A DNA stretch of 64,000 nucleotides from Microterricola viridarii. GTDB lineage: Bacteria; Actinomycetota; Actinomycetes; Actinomycetales; Microbacteriaceae. A program made the translations under genes and the position numbers. Below the pieces are notes generated by a model. The model was not told where the DNA came from. It made no database searches and was given only the letters and a program-made list of their open reading frames with translations. The stretch spans positions 2,294,001-2,358,000 of the forward strand of contig NZ_LT629742.1 in the NCBI RefSeq assembly GCF_900104895.1. The letters run 5' to 3'. Of this stretch, positions 18,116 to 27,910 are shown one piece after another. Position 1 is the first letter of the stretch, and each line of letters opens with the position of its first letter.

Positions 18116-19792
18116 ATGCCGCCGCTCGTGCTCTTCGCGCTGCAGCTCCTGACGCTCGCGCTGCTCATTGCCCTGCTGTACCGCCCGCTCGGCGACTACA
18201 TGGCCACCGTCTACAGCTCGACGCGGCACCTGCGTGTCGAGAAGGTGATCTACCGGCTGACCGGCGTCAATCAGGACGCCGAGCAGACCTGGCCCATCTA
18301 CTTCCGGAGCGTGCTCGCGTTCTCCGCCGTCGGCATCCTGGCCGTGTACGGCCTGCAGAGGCTGCAGGCCTTCCTCCCGTTCGCGCTCGGCCTGCCCGCC
18401 GTCAGCGAGCAGCTCTCCTTCAACACGGCCATCTCCTTCGTGGCGAACACCAACTGGCAGTCCTACTCCCCCGAGGCGACGATGGGCTACAGCGTGCAGC
18501 TGCTCGGCCTCGCCGTGCAGAACTTCGTTTCTGCCGCGGTCGGCATCGCGGTCGCCGTGGCCCTGGTGCGCGGCCTCGCCCGCGCGGCCAGCCCCACCCT
18601 CGGCAACTTCTGGGTGGACCTCATCCGCGGCTCGCTCCGCATCCTGCTGCCGTTCGCCGCGCTCGCCGCGGTGGTGCTCATCGCCGGTGGCGTCATCCAG
18701 AACTTCACCGGGTTTCAGGATGTCGGCACGCTCGCCGGCGGCACCCAGTCGATCCCCGGCGGCCCCGTCGCCTCGCAGGAGGCCATCAAGCTGCTCGGCA
18801 CCAACGGCGGTGGCTTCTTCAACGCCAACTCGGCGCACCCCTTCGAGAACCCGACGGCCTGGGTCAACCTGGTGGAGGTGTTGCTCATGCTCGCGATCCC
18901 GTTCGCCCTGCCGCGCACCTTCGGCCGCATGGTCGGGGACAACCGTCAGGGCTACGCCATCCTCGCGGCGATGGGCACCTTCTTCGTGCTCTCCGTCTCG
19001 CTGTTGAGCGCGCTCGAGCTGGGCGGCCGCGGCACTGCGCCGATGCTCGCCGGCGGCGCCATGGAGGGCAAGGAACAACGATTCGGCGAGCTGGGCTCCG
19101 CCCTCTTCGGCACGACGAGCACGCTCACCTCCACCGGCGCCGTCAATTCCATGCACGACAGCTACACCGCGCTCGGCGGCGGCACCACCATGCTCAACAT
19201 GATGCTCGGCGAGCTCGCCCCCGGCGGCGTCGGGTCCGGCCTGTACGGCATGCTCGTCATCGCGATCCTCGCGGTGTTCATCGCCGGCCTGATGGTCGGC
19301 CGCACCCCGGAGTACCTCGGCAAGAAGCTGGGCGCCCGCGAGATCAAGCTCGCGAGCCTCTACATCCTGACGACGCCGACCCTGGTGCTGGCCGGCACGG
19401 CGTTGAGCTTCGGCGTCCCGGTCATCCGGGAATCGGTAGTCGGCACCTCGATCCTGAACCCCGGTCTGCACGGCTTCTCCGAGGTGCTCTACGCGTTCAC
19501 CTCCGCCGCCAACAACAACGGCTCCGCGTTCGCCGGCCTGACCGCGAACACGCCCTGGTTCAACACCGCGCTCGGGGTTGCGATGCTGCTCGGCCGCCTC
19601 CTGCCGATCCTGTTCGTCCTGGCCCTCGCCGGATCGCTGGCCGTGCAGAGCAGGGTGCCCGTCACCGCCGGCACGCTCCCCACCCACCGACCGTTGTTCG
19701 TCGGGCTGCTCTGCGGCACGGTCGTCATCGTCTCCGCTCTCACCTATTTCCCGGTGCTCGCACTGGGGCCGCTCGCGGAAGGACTGCTCTAA
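18116..19792 (+). CDS. kdpA: K+-transporting ATPase subunit A (channel-like)
   Basis: 558 residues. KdpA is the potassium-selective channel-like subunit of the high-affinity KdpFABC pump. Four selectivity-filter regions are visible: [56 protein letters not shown] and [16 protein letters not shown]. Ten or so membrane helices lie between them, and the start [20 protein letters not shown] is directly membrane-inserting. It sits between kdpF (0 nt) and kdpB (2 nt). Confidence 0.98.
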   Translation: MPPLVLFALQLLTLALLIALLYRPLGDYMATVYSSTRHLRVEKVIYRLTGVNQDAEQTWPIYFRSVLAFSAVGILAVYGLQRLQAFLPFALGLPAVSEQLSFNTAISFVANTNWQSYSPEATMGYSVQLLGLAVQNFVSAAVGIAVAVALVRGLARAASPTLGNFWVDLIRGSLRILLPFAALAAVVLIAGGVIQNFTGFQDVGTLAGGTQSIPGGPVASQEAIKLLGTNGGGFFNANSAHPFENPTAWVNLVEVLLMLAIPFALPRTFGRMVGDNRQGYAILAAMGTFFVLSVSLLSALELGGRGTAPMLAGGAMEGKEQRFGELGSALFGTTSTLTSTGAVNSMHDSYTALGGGTTMLNMMLGELAPGGVGSGLYGMLVIAILAVFIAGLMVGRTPEYLGKKLGAREIKLASLYILTTPTLVLAGTALSFGVPVIRESVVGTSILNPGLHGFSEVLYAFTSAANNNGSAFAGLTANTPWFNTALGVAMLLGRLLPILFVLALAGSLAVQSRVPVTAGTLPTHRPLFVGLLCGTVVIVSALTYFPVLALGPLAEGLL

Positions 19793-19794
19793 CC

Positions 19795-21951
19795 ATGTCA
19801 ACGACCACCGAAGAACGCACCGAGAGCTCGGTGCACCGCCACAAGGACACGGCCGCGCCGTTCGGATCCCGGCAGCTGCTGGCCGCGCTCCCCGTCGCCC
19901 TCCGCAAACTGCACCCCCGCCAGATGTGGCGCAACCCGGTCATGTTCATCGTCGAGGTCGGCGCGGCGCTCACCACGCTGATCGCAATCACCGAGCCCCT
20001 CACCGGAGGTCCCGTCGAGTCCGGCGGCACGGCCATGCCGGCCGCCTTCACCGTCTCCATCGCCCTCTGGCTCTGGCTCACCGTGCTCTTCGCGAACCTC
20101 GCCGAGGCTGTCGCGGAGGGGCGGGGCAAGGCCCAGGCGGAGAGCCTGCGCGCCACCCGCACCAGCACGATCGCCCACCGGGTCCCCCGCTATGACGAGA
20201 CGGCAGACCCGGGGGCACTCGTCGCCGCCAGCGAGGCCATCGCCTCAGCGGACCTCCACCTCGGCGACGTCGTCGTCGTGACCGCCGGCGAGCTGATCCC
20301 CGGCGACGGCGACATCGTCTGGGGCATCGCCTCCGTCGACGAATCGGCGATCACCGGCGAGTCGGCCCCCGTCGTGCGGGAGTCCGGCGGCGACCGCAGC
20401 GCCGTCACCGGCGGCACCCGGGTGCTCTCGGACCGCATCGTGGTGCGCATCACCAGCAAGCCGGGCGAGACCTTCGTCGACCGGATGATCCGGCTGGTCG
20501 AGGGCGCGAGCCGGCAGAAGACGCCCAACGAGATCGCGCTGAACATCCTGCTGGCCACGCTGTCGATCATCTTCGTCGTCGTGGTGGTCACCATCGGCCC
20601 GATGGCCGGATACTCGGATGCCGCCCCCAGCGTTCCCGTGCTGATCGCCCTGCTGGTCTGCCTCATTCCCACCACGATCGGCGCGCTGCTCTCCGCCATC
20701 GGCATCGCGGGCATGGACCGCCTGGTGCAGCGCAACGTCCTCGCGCTCTCCGGTCGGGCCGTGGAGGCCGCCGGAGACGTGACGACCCTGCTCCTCGACA
20801 AGACCGGGACGATCACCTACGGCAATCGCCAGGCCGCCGAGTTCATCCCCGTCGGCGGGGCGGGCATGGCCGAGCTGGTGACGGCGGCTCACGCGGCATC
20901 GCTGGCGGACCCGACCCCGGAGGGAAGCTCGATCGTGCGGCTCGCCGAGCAACTCGACCCCACCCTCACCCGCGTGCAACAGGCGTCGGGCACGGTCGTG
21001 CCCTTCACGGCGCAGACCCGGATGAGCGGCATCGACTACCCCGACGGGGCGATGCTCCGGAAGGGAGCCGGCTCCATGGTGGCCGCCTGGGCGGCCGAGT
21101 CCGGCGCCCTGGATGGCGACACGGAGGGCGAGCTGCGGGCCGCCGTCGAGCGGATCTCCGAAGCGGGCGGCACTCCCCTCGTCGTGGCCGAGCGGCGGGC
21201 AGACGGGCAGAGCCGCGTGCTCGGGGTCATCTCCCTGAAGGACGTCGTCAAGGCCGGACTCGGTGAGCGCTTCGCCGAACTGCGCCGGATGGGCATCCGC
21301 ACCGTCATGATCACCGGCGACAACCCGCTGACCGCCAAGGCCATCGCGGCGGAGGCCGGCGTCGACGACTACCTGGCGGAGGCCACGCCGGAGGACAAGA
21401 TCGCATTGATCCGGCGGGAGCAGGCCGGCGGCAACCTCGTCGCCATGACCGGGGACGGCACCAACGACGCCCCGGCGCTGGCCCAGGCCGACGTCGGCGT
21501 CGCCATGAACACCGGCACCTCGGCCGCGAAGGAGGCCGGCAACATGGTCGACCTGGACTCCGACCCGACCAAGCTGATCGACATCGTGCGCATCGGCAAG
21601 CAGCTGCTCATCACCCGCGGCTCGCTCACCACTTTCTCGATCGCGAACGACGTGGCCAAGTACTTCGCCATCATCCCGGCAATGTTCGCCGGAGCGTTCC
21701 CCGGGCTCGAGGCGCTCAACGTGATGGGCCTCAGCTCGCCGGCATCCGCGATCCTCTCCGCGGTGATCTTCAACGCCGTCATCATCGTGATCCTGATCCC
21801 GCTCGCCCTGCGCGGCGTGCGCTACAGGGCGGCGTCGGCCTCCCAGATCCTGCGCCGAAACCTGATCATCTATGGCCTCGGCGGCGTCATCGCGCCGTTC
21901 ATCGGGATCAAGCTCGTCGACCTCGCCGTCAGCTCGCTGCCCGGCTTCTAG
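19795..21951 (+). CDS. kdpB: K+-transporting ATPase subunit B (P-type ATPase)
   Basis: 718 residues from the ATG at 19795; the open frame continues much further upstream but overlaps kdpA. KdpB hydrolyses ATP to drive potassium uptake. Motifs are TGES in the actuator domain ([14 protein letters not shown]), the phosphorylated Asp335 in [15 protein letters not shown], nucleotide-binding [10 protein letters not shown], and the hinge [20 protein letters not shown]. The Kdp-specific [12 protein letters not shown] is also there. It follows kdpA by 2 nt and precedes kdpC by 24 nt. Confidence 0.98.
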   Translation: MSTTTEERTESSVHRHKDTAAPFGSRQLLAALPVALRKLHPRQMWRNPVMFIVEVGAALTTLIAITEPLTGGPVESGGTAMPAAFTVSIALWLWLTVLFANLAEAVAEGRGKAQAESLRATRTSTIAHRVPRYDETADPGALVAASEAIASADLHLGDVVVVTAGELIPGDGDIVWGIASVDESAITGESAPVVRESGGDRSAVTGGTRVLSDRIVVRITSKPGETFVDRMIRLVEGASRQKTPNEIALNILLATLSIIFVVVVVTIGPMAGYSDAAPSVPVLIALLVCLIPTTIGALLSAIGIAGMDRLVQRNVLALSGRAVEAAGDVTTLLLDKTGTITYGNRQAAEFIPVGGAGMAELVTAAHAASLADPTPEGSSIVRLAEQLDPTLTRVQQASGTVVPFTAQTRMSGIDYPDGAMLRKGAGSMVAAWAAESGALDGDTEGELRAAVERISEAGGTPLVVAERRADGQSRVLGVISLKDVVKAGLGERFAELRRMGIRTVMITGDNPLTAKAIAAEAGVDDYLAEATPEDKIALIRREQAGGNLVAMTGDGTNDAPALAQADVGVAMNTGTSAAKEAGNMVDLDSDPTKLIDIVRIGKQLLITRGSLTTFSIANDVAKYFAIIPAMFAGAFPGLEALNVMGLSSPASAILSAVIFNAVIIVILIPLALRGVRYRAASASQILRRNLIIYGLGGVIAPFIGIKLVDLAVSSLPGF

Positions 21952-21975
21952 ACCCACAACACGAAGGATTTCCCC

Positions 21976-22590
21976 ATGGCTGCAACACGTGGCACACTCC
22001 GCCAGTACGGGGTGGCGGTGCGGGCGCTGCTCGTGCTGACGCTGATCCTCGGCGTGCTCTACCCGCTCGTGATCACCGGCATCGGCCAGCTCGCGCTGCC
22101 ACAACAGGCGAACGGGTCGCTCCTCCGCGTCGACGGCCGGGCGGTCGGCTCCGCCCTGATCGGGCAGTCGTTCTCGGATGCCGAGGGCACCCCGCTCCCG
22201 CAGTGGTTCCAGCCCCGGCCCTCCGCCGCAGGCGCGGGCTACGACGCCGCCGCTTCCGGCGGCAGCAACTGGGGCCCGGAGAACCCCGACCTGGTGGCGG
22301 CCATCCAGGAGCGCCAGTCGGCGATCGAGGAGCTCGACGGCGTGGGCGTCTCCGCGATTCCCCCGGACGCGGTCACCGCCTCCGGCTCCGGGCTCGACCC
22401 GCACATCAGCCCGGAGTACGCCAGAGCGCAGGTGGACCGGGTAGCCGCGGCGCGCTCGCTTGCGCCTGCTCGGGTGGCGGCGCTCGTCGAGTCTATGATT
22501 CAGGGACGGGATATCGGCTATCTCGGCGAACCGACCGTCAACGTGCTGGCGCTGAACGCGGCGCTGGCCGGAATGGATGAGAAGAACTAG
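21976..22590 (+). CDS. kdpC: K+-transporting ATPase subunit C
   Basis: 204 residues. An N-terminal membrane helix (VRALLVLTLILGVLYPLVIT) leads to an extracytoplasmic domain with the KdpC motifs GQLALPQQANGSL, IGQSFSDAEGTPLPQWFQPR, SGGSNWGPENPDLV and the ending GRDIGYLGEPTVNVLALNAA. KdpC assists potassium and ATP use by KdpB. A good ribosome site (AAGGATTT) precedes the ATG. Its TAG shares one base with the kdpD GTG. Confidence 0.97.
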   Translation: MAATRGTLRQYGVAVRALLVLTLILGVLYPLVITGIGQLALPQQANGSLLRVDGRAVGSALIGQSFSDAEGTPLPQWFQPRPSAAGAGYDAAASGGSNWGPENPDLVAAIQERQSAIEELDGVGVSAIPPDAVTASGSGLDPHISPEYARAQVDRVAAARSLAPARVAALVESMIQGRDIGYLGEPTVNVLALNAALAGMDEKN

Positions 22591-25088
22591 TGTCGCGAGG
22601 TCGTCTGCGGGTACTCCTCGGCGCCGCACCGGGGGTGGGCAAGACCTTCACGATGCTCGAGGAGGGGCGCCGGCTGCGCCTGGCCGGCAAGGACGTCGTG
22701 GTCGCGCTCGTGGAAACCCACGGCCGCGAGGGCACGGCCGAGATGCTCGACGGCTTCGAGATCGTGCCGCGCACCGTCAGCGAGCACCGCGGCGTGCTGC
22801 TGGACGAGATGGACGTGGACGCCGTGCTGGCCCGGCATCCGGAGATCGCCCTCGTCGACGAGCTTGCCCACACCAACGCCCCCGGCGGCCGCAACGCCAA
22901 GCGCTGGCAGGACGTGGCCGAGCTGCTGGAGGCCGGCATCGACGTCCACTCGACCGTCAACATCCAGCACATCGAGTCGCTGAACGACGTCGTGCAGCAG
23001 ATCACCGGCGTTCCGCAGCGGGAGACGATCCCGGATGCCGTGCTGCGCGGCGCCGACCAGATCGAGGTCATCGACCTCGCCCCGCAGGCCCTGCGGGACC
23101 GCCTGGCCGAGGGGCAGGTGTACCCGGCCACCCGCATCGACGCGGCCCTGTCCAACTACTTCCGGCTCGGCAATCTCACCGCGCTGCGCGAACTGGCCCT
23201 GCTCTGGCTGGCGGACGAGGTCGACAGCTCGCTGCAGAAGTACCGGGCCGAGCACGGCATCGACGCCAAGTGGGAGGCCCGCGAGCGGGTCGTCGTGGCC
23301 CTGACCGGCGGGCCGGAGGGCGATGTGCTGCTGCGCCGCGGCGCCCGCATCGCCGCCCGCTCCGCGGGCGGCGAGCTGCTCGCCGTGCACGTGACGAGCC
23401 ACGACGGCCTGCGCGCCGCCCACCCGGAGGCGCTGGCGCGCCAGCGGGCCCTCGTCGAGCAGCTCGGCGGCAGCTACCACCAGGTGATCGGCAGCGACGT
23501 GCCGACCGCGCTCGTCGACTTCGCCCGCGCCAGCAACGCCAGCCAGCTGGTGATCGGCGTGAGCCGGCGCAGCCGGCTGCTCGCCCTGCTCAGCGGCCCC
23601 GGCATCGGCCAGACGGTGATCCGCGAGTCCGGCGACATTGACGTGCACATCGTGGCCCACTCGCACGCCGGGCTGCGCTTCGCCCTCCCCCGGTTGACCG
23701 GCGGGATCACCCGGCGCCGCCGCGTGGCCGGCTTCGCGATCGCCCTGGTCGTCGGCCCGCTGCTGACCTGGCTGCTCTCGGCCACCAGCTCGATCGAGTC
23801 GATGGCCAGCGATGTGCTGGCGTTCCAGCTGCTGGTCGTCGTCGTCGCCATGGTCGGCGGGTTCTGGCCGGCCATGTTCGCCGCCGTGCTCTCCGGGCTC
23901 AGCCTCGACTTCTTCTTCGTCGCGCCGCTCTACACGATCACCATCGCGCATCCGCTGCACCTGGTGGCCCTCGCCCTGTTCATGGTCGTGGCCGCCCTGG
24001 TCAGCCTTGTCGTCGACCAGGCGGCCAAGCGCAGCCGGATCGCCGCCCGCGCCGCCTCGGAGTCCGAGCTGCTCGCCACCATAGCCGGCGGGGTGCTGCG
24101 CGGGGAGGACGCGCTGCAGGCGCTCGTCTCGCGCACCAGGGAGGCGTTCGGCCTGAACGGGGTGCGGCTGCTGGCCGGCGAGGAGGTGCTCTACTCCGAC
24201 GGGGAACCGGCCGATGCCGAGCACACGACGCTGCTGCCCGTCGGCGAGCGGGCGGTGCTCGAGCTCTCCGGCCGCGACCTGGAGGCGAGCGACCGCCGCC
24301 TGCTGGCCGTCATCGTGGTGCAGATCGAGGCCACCCTCGAGCACAACGCGCTCACCGCGACCGCGAACGAGATCGGCCCGCTGGCCGAGACGGACCGGGT
24401 GCGCAGCGCACTGCTGGCCGCGGTCGGGCACGACCTGCGCCGGCCGCTCGCCGCCGCGACCGCCGCCGTGACCAGCCTGCAGTCGCACGGCATCTCGCTC
24501 AGCGCGGGTGACCGCGAGACGCTGCTGGCCACGGCGAGCGAGAGCCTGGACGCGCTCGCCGCGCTCGTCACGAACCTGCTCGATGTCAGCCGGGTGCAGG
24601 CCGGAGTGTTGGCCGTGACCCTCACCGATGTCGACATCGACGACCTCCTGCCGCCCGCCCTCGACGAGCTGGCGCTGCACCCGGGGGCGATCAGCATCGA
24701 GCTTCCCCTCGACCTGCCGGCCGTGCGCGCCGACGAGGTGCTGTTGCAGCGCGTCATCGTCAACCTCATCGCCAACGCCGTGCGCTACTCCCCGGAGGGC
24801 AAGCCGCCGGCACTGTCGGCCAGCGAGTTCGGCGGGGCCGTGCAGTTGCGGGTCACCGACCACGGGCCAGGGGTGCCCTCCGATCGCAAGGACGAGATGT
24901 TCGTGCCGTTCCAGCGCCTCGGCGACACCGACAACCTGACCGGGATCGGACTCGGCCTGGCCCTGGCCAAGGGCTTCGTCGAGGGCATGGGCGGCACGCT
25001 GGAGGCCGACGACACCCCCGGCGGCGGCCTGACCATGGTCGTCACCCTCCCGGCATCCACCACCCCCACCGAGAACAGCGCAGAATGA
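22590..25088 (+). CDS. kdpD: Potassium-responsive sensor kinase KdpD
   Basis: 832 residues. Domains in order: KdpD N-terminal ATPase-like domain with Walker A GAAPGVGKT (residues 10-18) and DELAHTNAPGGRN; a universal-stress-type domain (about 230-360) with ASQLVIGVSRRSRL; four closely spaced membrane helices of the DUF4118 type (about 385-480); a GAF-like linker; and the kinase core with His614 in AAVGHDLRRPLA, NLIANAVRYSP (N box) and TGIGLGLALAKGF (G box). It senses low potassium or turgor and phosphorylates KdpE. It overlaps the kdpC stop and is 10 nt before kdpE. Confidence 0.97.
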   Translation: MSRGRLRVLLGAAPGVGKTFTMLEEGRRLRLAGKDVVVALVETHGREGTAEMLDGFEIVPRTVSEHRGVLLDEMDVDAVLARHPEIALVDELAHTNAPGGRNAKRWQDVAELLEAGIDVHSTVNIQHIESLNDVVQQITGVPQRETIPDAVLRGADQIEVIDLAPQALRDRLAEGQVYPATRIDAALSNYFRLGNLTALRELALLWLADEVDSSLQKYRAEHGIDAKWEARERVVVALTGGPEGDVLLRRGARIAARSAGGELLAVHVTSHDGLRAAHPEALARQRALVEQLGGSYHQVIGSDVPTALVDFARASNASQLVIGVSRRSRLLALLSGPGIGQTVIRESGDIDVHIVAHSHAGLRFALPRLTGGITRRRRVAGFAIALVVGPLLTWLLSATSSIESMASDVLAFQLLVVVVAMVGGFWPAMFAAVLSGLSLDFFFVAPLYTITIAHPLHLVALALFMVVAALVSLVVDQAAKRSRIAARAASESELLATIAGGVLRGEDALQALVSRTREAFGLNGVRLLAGEEVLYSDGEPADAEHTTLLPVGERAVLELSGRDLEASDRRLLAVIVVQIEATLEHNALTATANEIGPLAETDRVRSALLAAVGHDLRRPLAAATAAVTSLQSHGISLSAGDRETLLATASESLDALAALVTNLLDVSRVQAGVLAVTLTDVDIDDLLPPALDELALHPGAISIELPLDLPAVRADEVLLQRVIVNLIANAVRYSPEGKPPALSASEFGGAVQLRVTDHGPGVPSDRKDEMFVPFQRLGDTDNLTGIGLGLALAKGFVEGMGGTLEADDTPGGGLTMVVTLPASTTPTENSAE

Positions 25089-25098
25089 TGGCAGCCCT

Positions 25099-25806
25099 AT
25101 GAAAATCCTCATCGCCGACGACGACCCGCAGATCCTGCGGGCGCTGCAGATCACCCTCTCCGCGCACGGCTATGACGTGGTCGTGGCCAGGGACGGGGCG
25201 GAGGCCATCGCCCTCGCGGCGGCGCAGCGGCCGGAGCTGCTGGTCGTCGACCTCGGGATGCCGCAGCTGACCGGCATCCAGGTGATCGAGGCGGTGCGCG
25301 GCTGGAGCTCCGCCCCGATCCTGGTGGTCTCCGGCCGCAGCGATTCCGCCGACAAGGTGGACGCCCTGGACGCCGGTGCCGACGACTACGTGACGAAGCC
25401 GTTCGCCGTGGACGAGCTGCTCGCGCGCATCAGGGCGCTGACCCGGCGCACGCCGACGGCCAGTGATGAGCCCGTCATCCGCTTCGGCAACATCACGGTG
25501 GACCTGGCGGCCCGCCAGGTGACCCGGCGGGTGTCGACGGGCACGGCGGGCGACACCGACGAGATCGTGCGACTCACCCCGACCGAGTGGCAGGTGCTGG
25601 AGGTGCTCGTGCGCAACCCGCGCCGGCTGGTGAGCAGGCAGGTGCTGCTGACCGAGGTGTGGGGCCCGCAGTACACGAACGACACGGGCTACCTGCGGCT
25701 CTACCTCTCGCAGCTGCGGAAGAAGCTGGAGCCGACGCCGTCGGAGCCGCGCTACCTGCTGACCGAGTCGGGCATGGGCTACCGCTTCAACCCGGACGCG
25801 GGGTAG
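25099..25806 (+). CDS. kdpE: Response regulator KdpE
   Basis: 235 residues of the OmpR/PhoB type. The receiver has the acidic pair in IADDDPQI, phosphoacceptor Asp51 in ELLVVDLGMPQLTG, and Lys in YVTKPFAVDELL. The winged-helix DNA-binding domain occupies the C-terminal 100 residues (LTPTEWQVLEVLVRNPRRLV, YLRLYLSQLRKKLE). It is expected to activate the kdp operon when phosphorylated by KdpD. A small insertion, RRVSTGTAGDTDE, lies between the domains. Confidence 0.97.
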   Translation: MKILIADDDPQILRALQITLSAHGYDVVVARDGAEAIALAAAQRPELLVVDLGMPQLTGIQVIEAVRGWSSAPILVVSGRSDSADKVDALDAGADDYVTKPFAVDELLARIRALTRRTPTASDEPVIRFGNITVDLAARQVTRRVSTGTAGDTDEIVRLTPTEWQVLEVLVRNPRRLVSRQVLLTEVWGPQYTNDTGYLRLYLSQLRKKLEPTPSEPRYLLTESGMGYRFNPDAG

Positions 25807-25840
25807 CCGGCGCAGGGTAGCCCGCGCAGGGGGTGGGGGC

Positions 25841-26219
25841 GAATGGGCCGGCTATTACGCCGGGTTCTGTCCCCGCCGCACCGAGGTGCGGCGCTGGACG
25901 GCCATCTATCTCGGGACTACGTTGCCGCAGCCCTCTAGCGGTCTACCCGAGAACGCGACGAGCAGCCGCATCGTTCTCTGTCTGACCTTGCTCCGGACGA
26001 GGTTTACCGAGCAGATCAGGTCACCCTGATCCCTGGTGGTCTCTTACACCACCGTTTCACCCTTACCGCGGGCCGAAGCCCGAGGCGGTCTGTTTTCTGT
26101 GGCACTGTCTCGCGGGTTGCCCCGGGTGGGCGTTACCCACCGTCCTGCTCTACGGAGCCCGGACGTTCCTCGGCACGGGGCCGAAACCCCGTGACGCGAC
26201 CGTCTTGCCGACCCATTCG
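25841..26219 (-). ncRNA. rnpB: RNase P RNA, bacterial class A
   Basis: Read on the minus strand, the roughly 379-nt sequence begins GAATGGGTCGGC and ends GCCGGCCCATTC, which pair to form P1. Conserved core segments are present: GCCGAGGAACGTCCGGGC near the 5' end (CR I/P4), AGGGTGAAACGGTGG, GGTAAACC in the middle and GGACAGAACCCGGCGTAATAG near the 3' end (P4 partner and CR V). This is the catalytic RNA that matures tRNA 5' ends. It lies immediately after a zinc-ribbon protein gene on the same strand. Ends are approximate to a few bases. Confidence 0.95.
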
Positions 26220-26220
26220 C

Positions 26221-26246
26221 ACCTCCAGCCTATCGCGGCTGGAGGT
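26221..26246 (-). terminator. Perfect hairpin between zinc-ribbon gene and rnpB
   Basis: A 10-bp perfect inverted repeat (26221-26230 with 26237-26246, loop 6 nt) abuts the 5' end of rnpB and lies 11 nt past the zinc-ribbon stop. It could end the upstream message or be a processing site that releases rnpB RNA. Confidence 0.55.
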
Positions 26247-26256
26247 GGGCTCCCGA

Positions 26257-27003
26257 CTAGCTGAGCGGGATGCCGGACTCGTCCGTGCGGATCAGGATGC
26301 GGTCGCACTCCGGGCAGAACAGCACGTCGTCCCAGGCCGCCTGGCGCACGGCCTCGAGGTCGGCGCCGGTCAGGGTCATGTTGCAGCCGTGGCAGGTGCG
26401 TGCGCGCAGCAGGGCCGCGCCGATGCCGCCGCCGAGGGTGCGGCGCTTCTCGTAGAGGGCCAGCAGCTCCTCGCTGACGGTCTTGGCGACGGCGGCGCGG
26501 TCGCGCTCGGTGTCGGCCTGCTGGGCGGCCAGCTCGACGGCGGCGCGGTCGCGCTCCTGCTCGAGCACGCTCACCTGGTCGACGACGGCATCGCGCTCGG
26601 CGAGGATGGCGGCCAGTGCGGCCTCCTTCTCCTCGACGCGCTCCATCACCGTGAGCTCGATCTCCTCGAGGTCGTTCTTGCGCTTGGCCAGCGACGCCAG
26701 CTCGGCCTCGAGGGCCTGGATGTCCTTGACAGAGGCGCTGGCCTGCAGCCGCTCGGAGTCGCGCTTGATGCGCGCCTCGACGACGGCGGCATCCGACTCG
26801 AGCCGGCCGAGCTCGGTGCGCGCGTCGTCGACCTCGCCGGTGGCGATCGCGAAGCGGCGGCGCACCTCGTCGAGTGTCTTGCCGAGTTCGGCGAGGGCGG
26901 CCTGCTGCGGCAGATTCTTCAGCTGGTGGGCAATCTGCTGCAGTCGGGTGTCAACTGCCTGCAGGCGCAGCAGGTTCTTCTGTTCCGCTTCGGGTGCCTT
27001 CAC
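26257..27003 (-). CDS. Coiled-coil protein with C-terminal zinc ribbon
   Basis: 248 residues from a GTG that is well placed after GGAGAAACAC. Residues of about 10-190 form a long antiparallel coiled coil rich in Glu, Arg, Ala and Leu. The end carries four cysteines (CHGCNMTLT and FCPECDRILIR), a zf-RING_7-type ribbon. This is the CT398/Rv2229c-like family, often encoded next to Nif3-like proteins and rnpB in actinobacteria, as here. The chaperone or nucleic-acid role proposed for the family is not proven. The Nif3 gene lies 55 nt upstream on the same strand. Confidence 0.9.
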   Translation of the reverse strand: MKAPEAEQKNLLRLQAVDTRLQQIAHQLKNLPQQAALAELGKTLDEVRRRFAIATGEVDDARTELGRLESDAAVVEARIKRDSERLQASASVKDIQALEAELASLAKRKNDLEEIELTVMERVEEKEAALAAILAERDAVVDQVSVLEQERDRAAVELAAQQADTERDRAAVAKTVSEELLALYEKRRTLGGGIGAALLRARTCHGCNMTLTGADLEAVRQAAWDDVLFCPECDRILIRTDESGIPLS

Positions 27004-27058
27004 GTGTTTCTCCTCATGGTGCTGCGTAGGTGGTGCTGCGTAGTTGTGTGCTTGTGCA

Positions 27059-27889
27059 TCACTGCGTGATGACGAAGTTCCAGGGGTCGGTGTTGAGCTC
27101 GCTCACGAGCACCTCGACGCCGGGAAGCGCCAGGCGCAGCTGCGCCGCCGCCGACTCCAGCCAGAGCCACTCGCTGGCCCAGTGCGAGACGTCGATGAGC
27201 GCGGGCCCGCCGCCGAGGCGGGCCTGCTCGCGGGCCTCGGACGCCGGGTGGTGGCGCAGGTCGCTGGTGATGTAGACATCGGATGCCAGCACGGCCGGGC
27301 GGGCGAGGAGCGAGTCCCCTGCGCCACCGCAGAGCGCGATGGACTGCACCGGGGCGTCGTACTCGCCGGAGACGCGCACCCCGCCGGCGGTCGCCGGCAA
27401 CAGCTCGGCCACGGCGCGGGCCAGCCGGCCGAGGGTGGTCGGCTCGGGCAGGGAACCGACGCGGCCGATGCCGACGCGCGGGTCGATGGTGCCCCCAGCG
27501 CCCGGGTCGATGGCGACGGCATCCACGAGCCCCAGCCGCCGGGCGATGACGTCCGAGACGCCGTCGATGACGACGTCCGCGTTCGTGTGCGCCGTGAGCA
27601 GGGCGCAGTCGGCCTTGATCAGGCGTCGCAGCAGCGAACCCTTGTAGCGGTCCTCTGCGACGCTGGTAACCCCGCGGAGCAGCAGCGGATGGTGCGCGAT
27701 CAGCAGATCGGCGCCCAGCTCGATGGCCTCGTCGACGGTGTCGGAGACGGCGTCCACGGCGAACACGATCCGTGTGATCGGCGCCTGGACGTCACCGCTG
27801 ACCAGACCGGGGGCGTCCCACGGTTCTGCGCCGTCGAGCGGCCACAGTTCGTGGGCTACCCGGATAACGTCGGCAAGAGTGGTTGTCAC
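27059..27889 (-). CDS. Nif3-like dinuclear metal centre protein
   Basis: 276 residues of the YbgI/NIF3 family. Metal-binding motifs are LLIAHHPLLLRG (two His), LTAHTNAD (His, Asp) and a C-terminal ITSDLRHHPASEA and LIDVSHWASEWLW (His and Glu ligands). Family members are toroidal hexamers with two metals per subunit; a GTP cyclohydrolase I-like activity has been suggested but not firmly established. It is followed by the zinc-ribbon gene on the same strand, a common pairing. Confidence 0.93.
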   Translation of the reverse strand: MTTTLADVIRVAHELWPLDGAEPWDAPGLVSGDVQAPITRIVFAVDAVSDTVDEAIELGADLLIAHHPLLLRGVTSVAEDRYKGSLLRRLIKADCALLTAHTNADVVIDGVSDVIARRLGLVDAVAIDPGAGGTIDPRVGIGRVGSLPEPTTLGRLARAVAELLPATAGGVRVSGEYDAPVQSIALCGGAGDSLLARPAVLASDVYITSDLRHHPASEAREQARLGGGPALIDVSHWASEWLWLESAAAQLRLALPGVEVLVSELNTDPWNFVITQ

Positions 27890-27910
27890 CCGTCCAGCCT
27901 ACCGGTGCCC

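Noticed and set aside
17462-19801. Minus-strand open frame of 779 codons
   Set aside because: Antisense to kdpA and across repeat A; no recognisable protein.
22587-25154. Minus-strand open frame of 855 codons
   Set aside because: Antisense to kdpD; typical GC-rich shadow.
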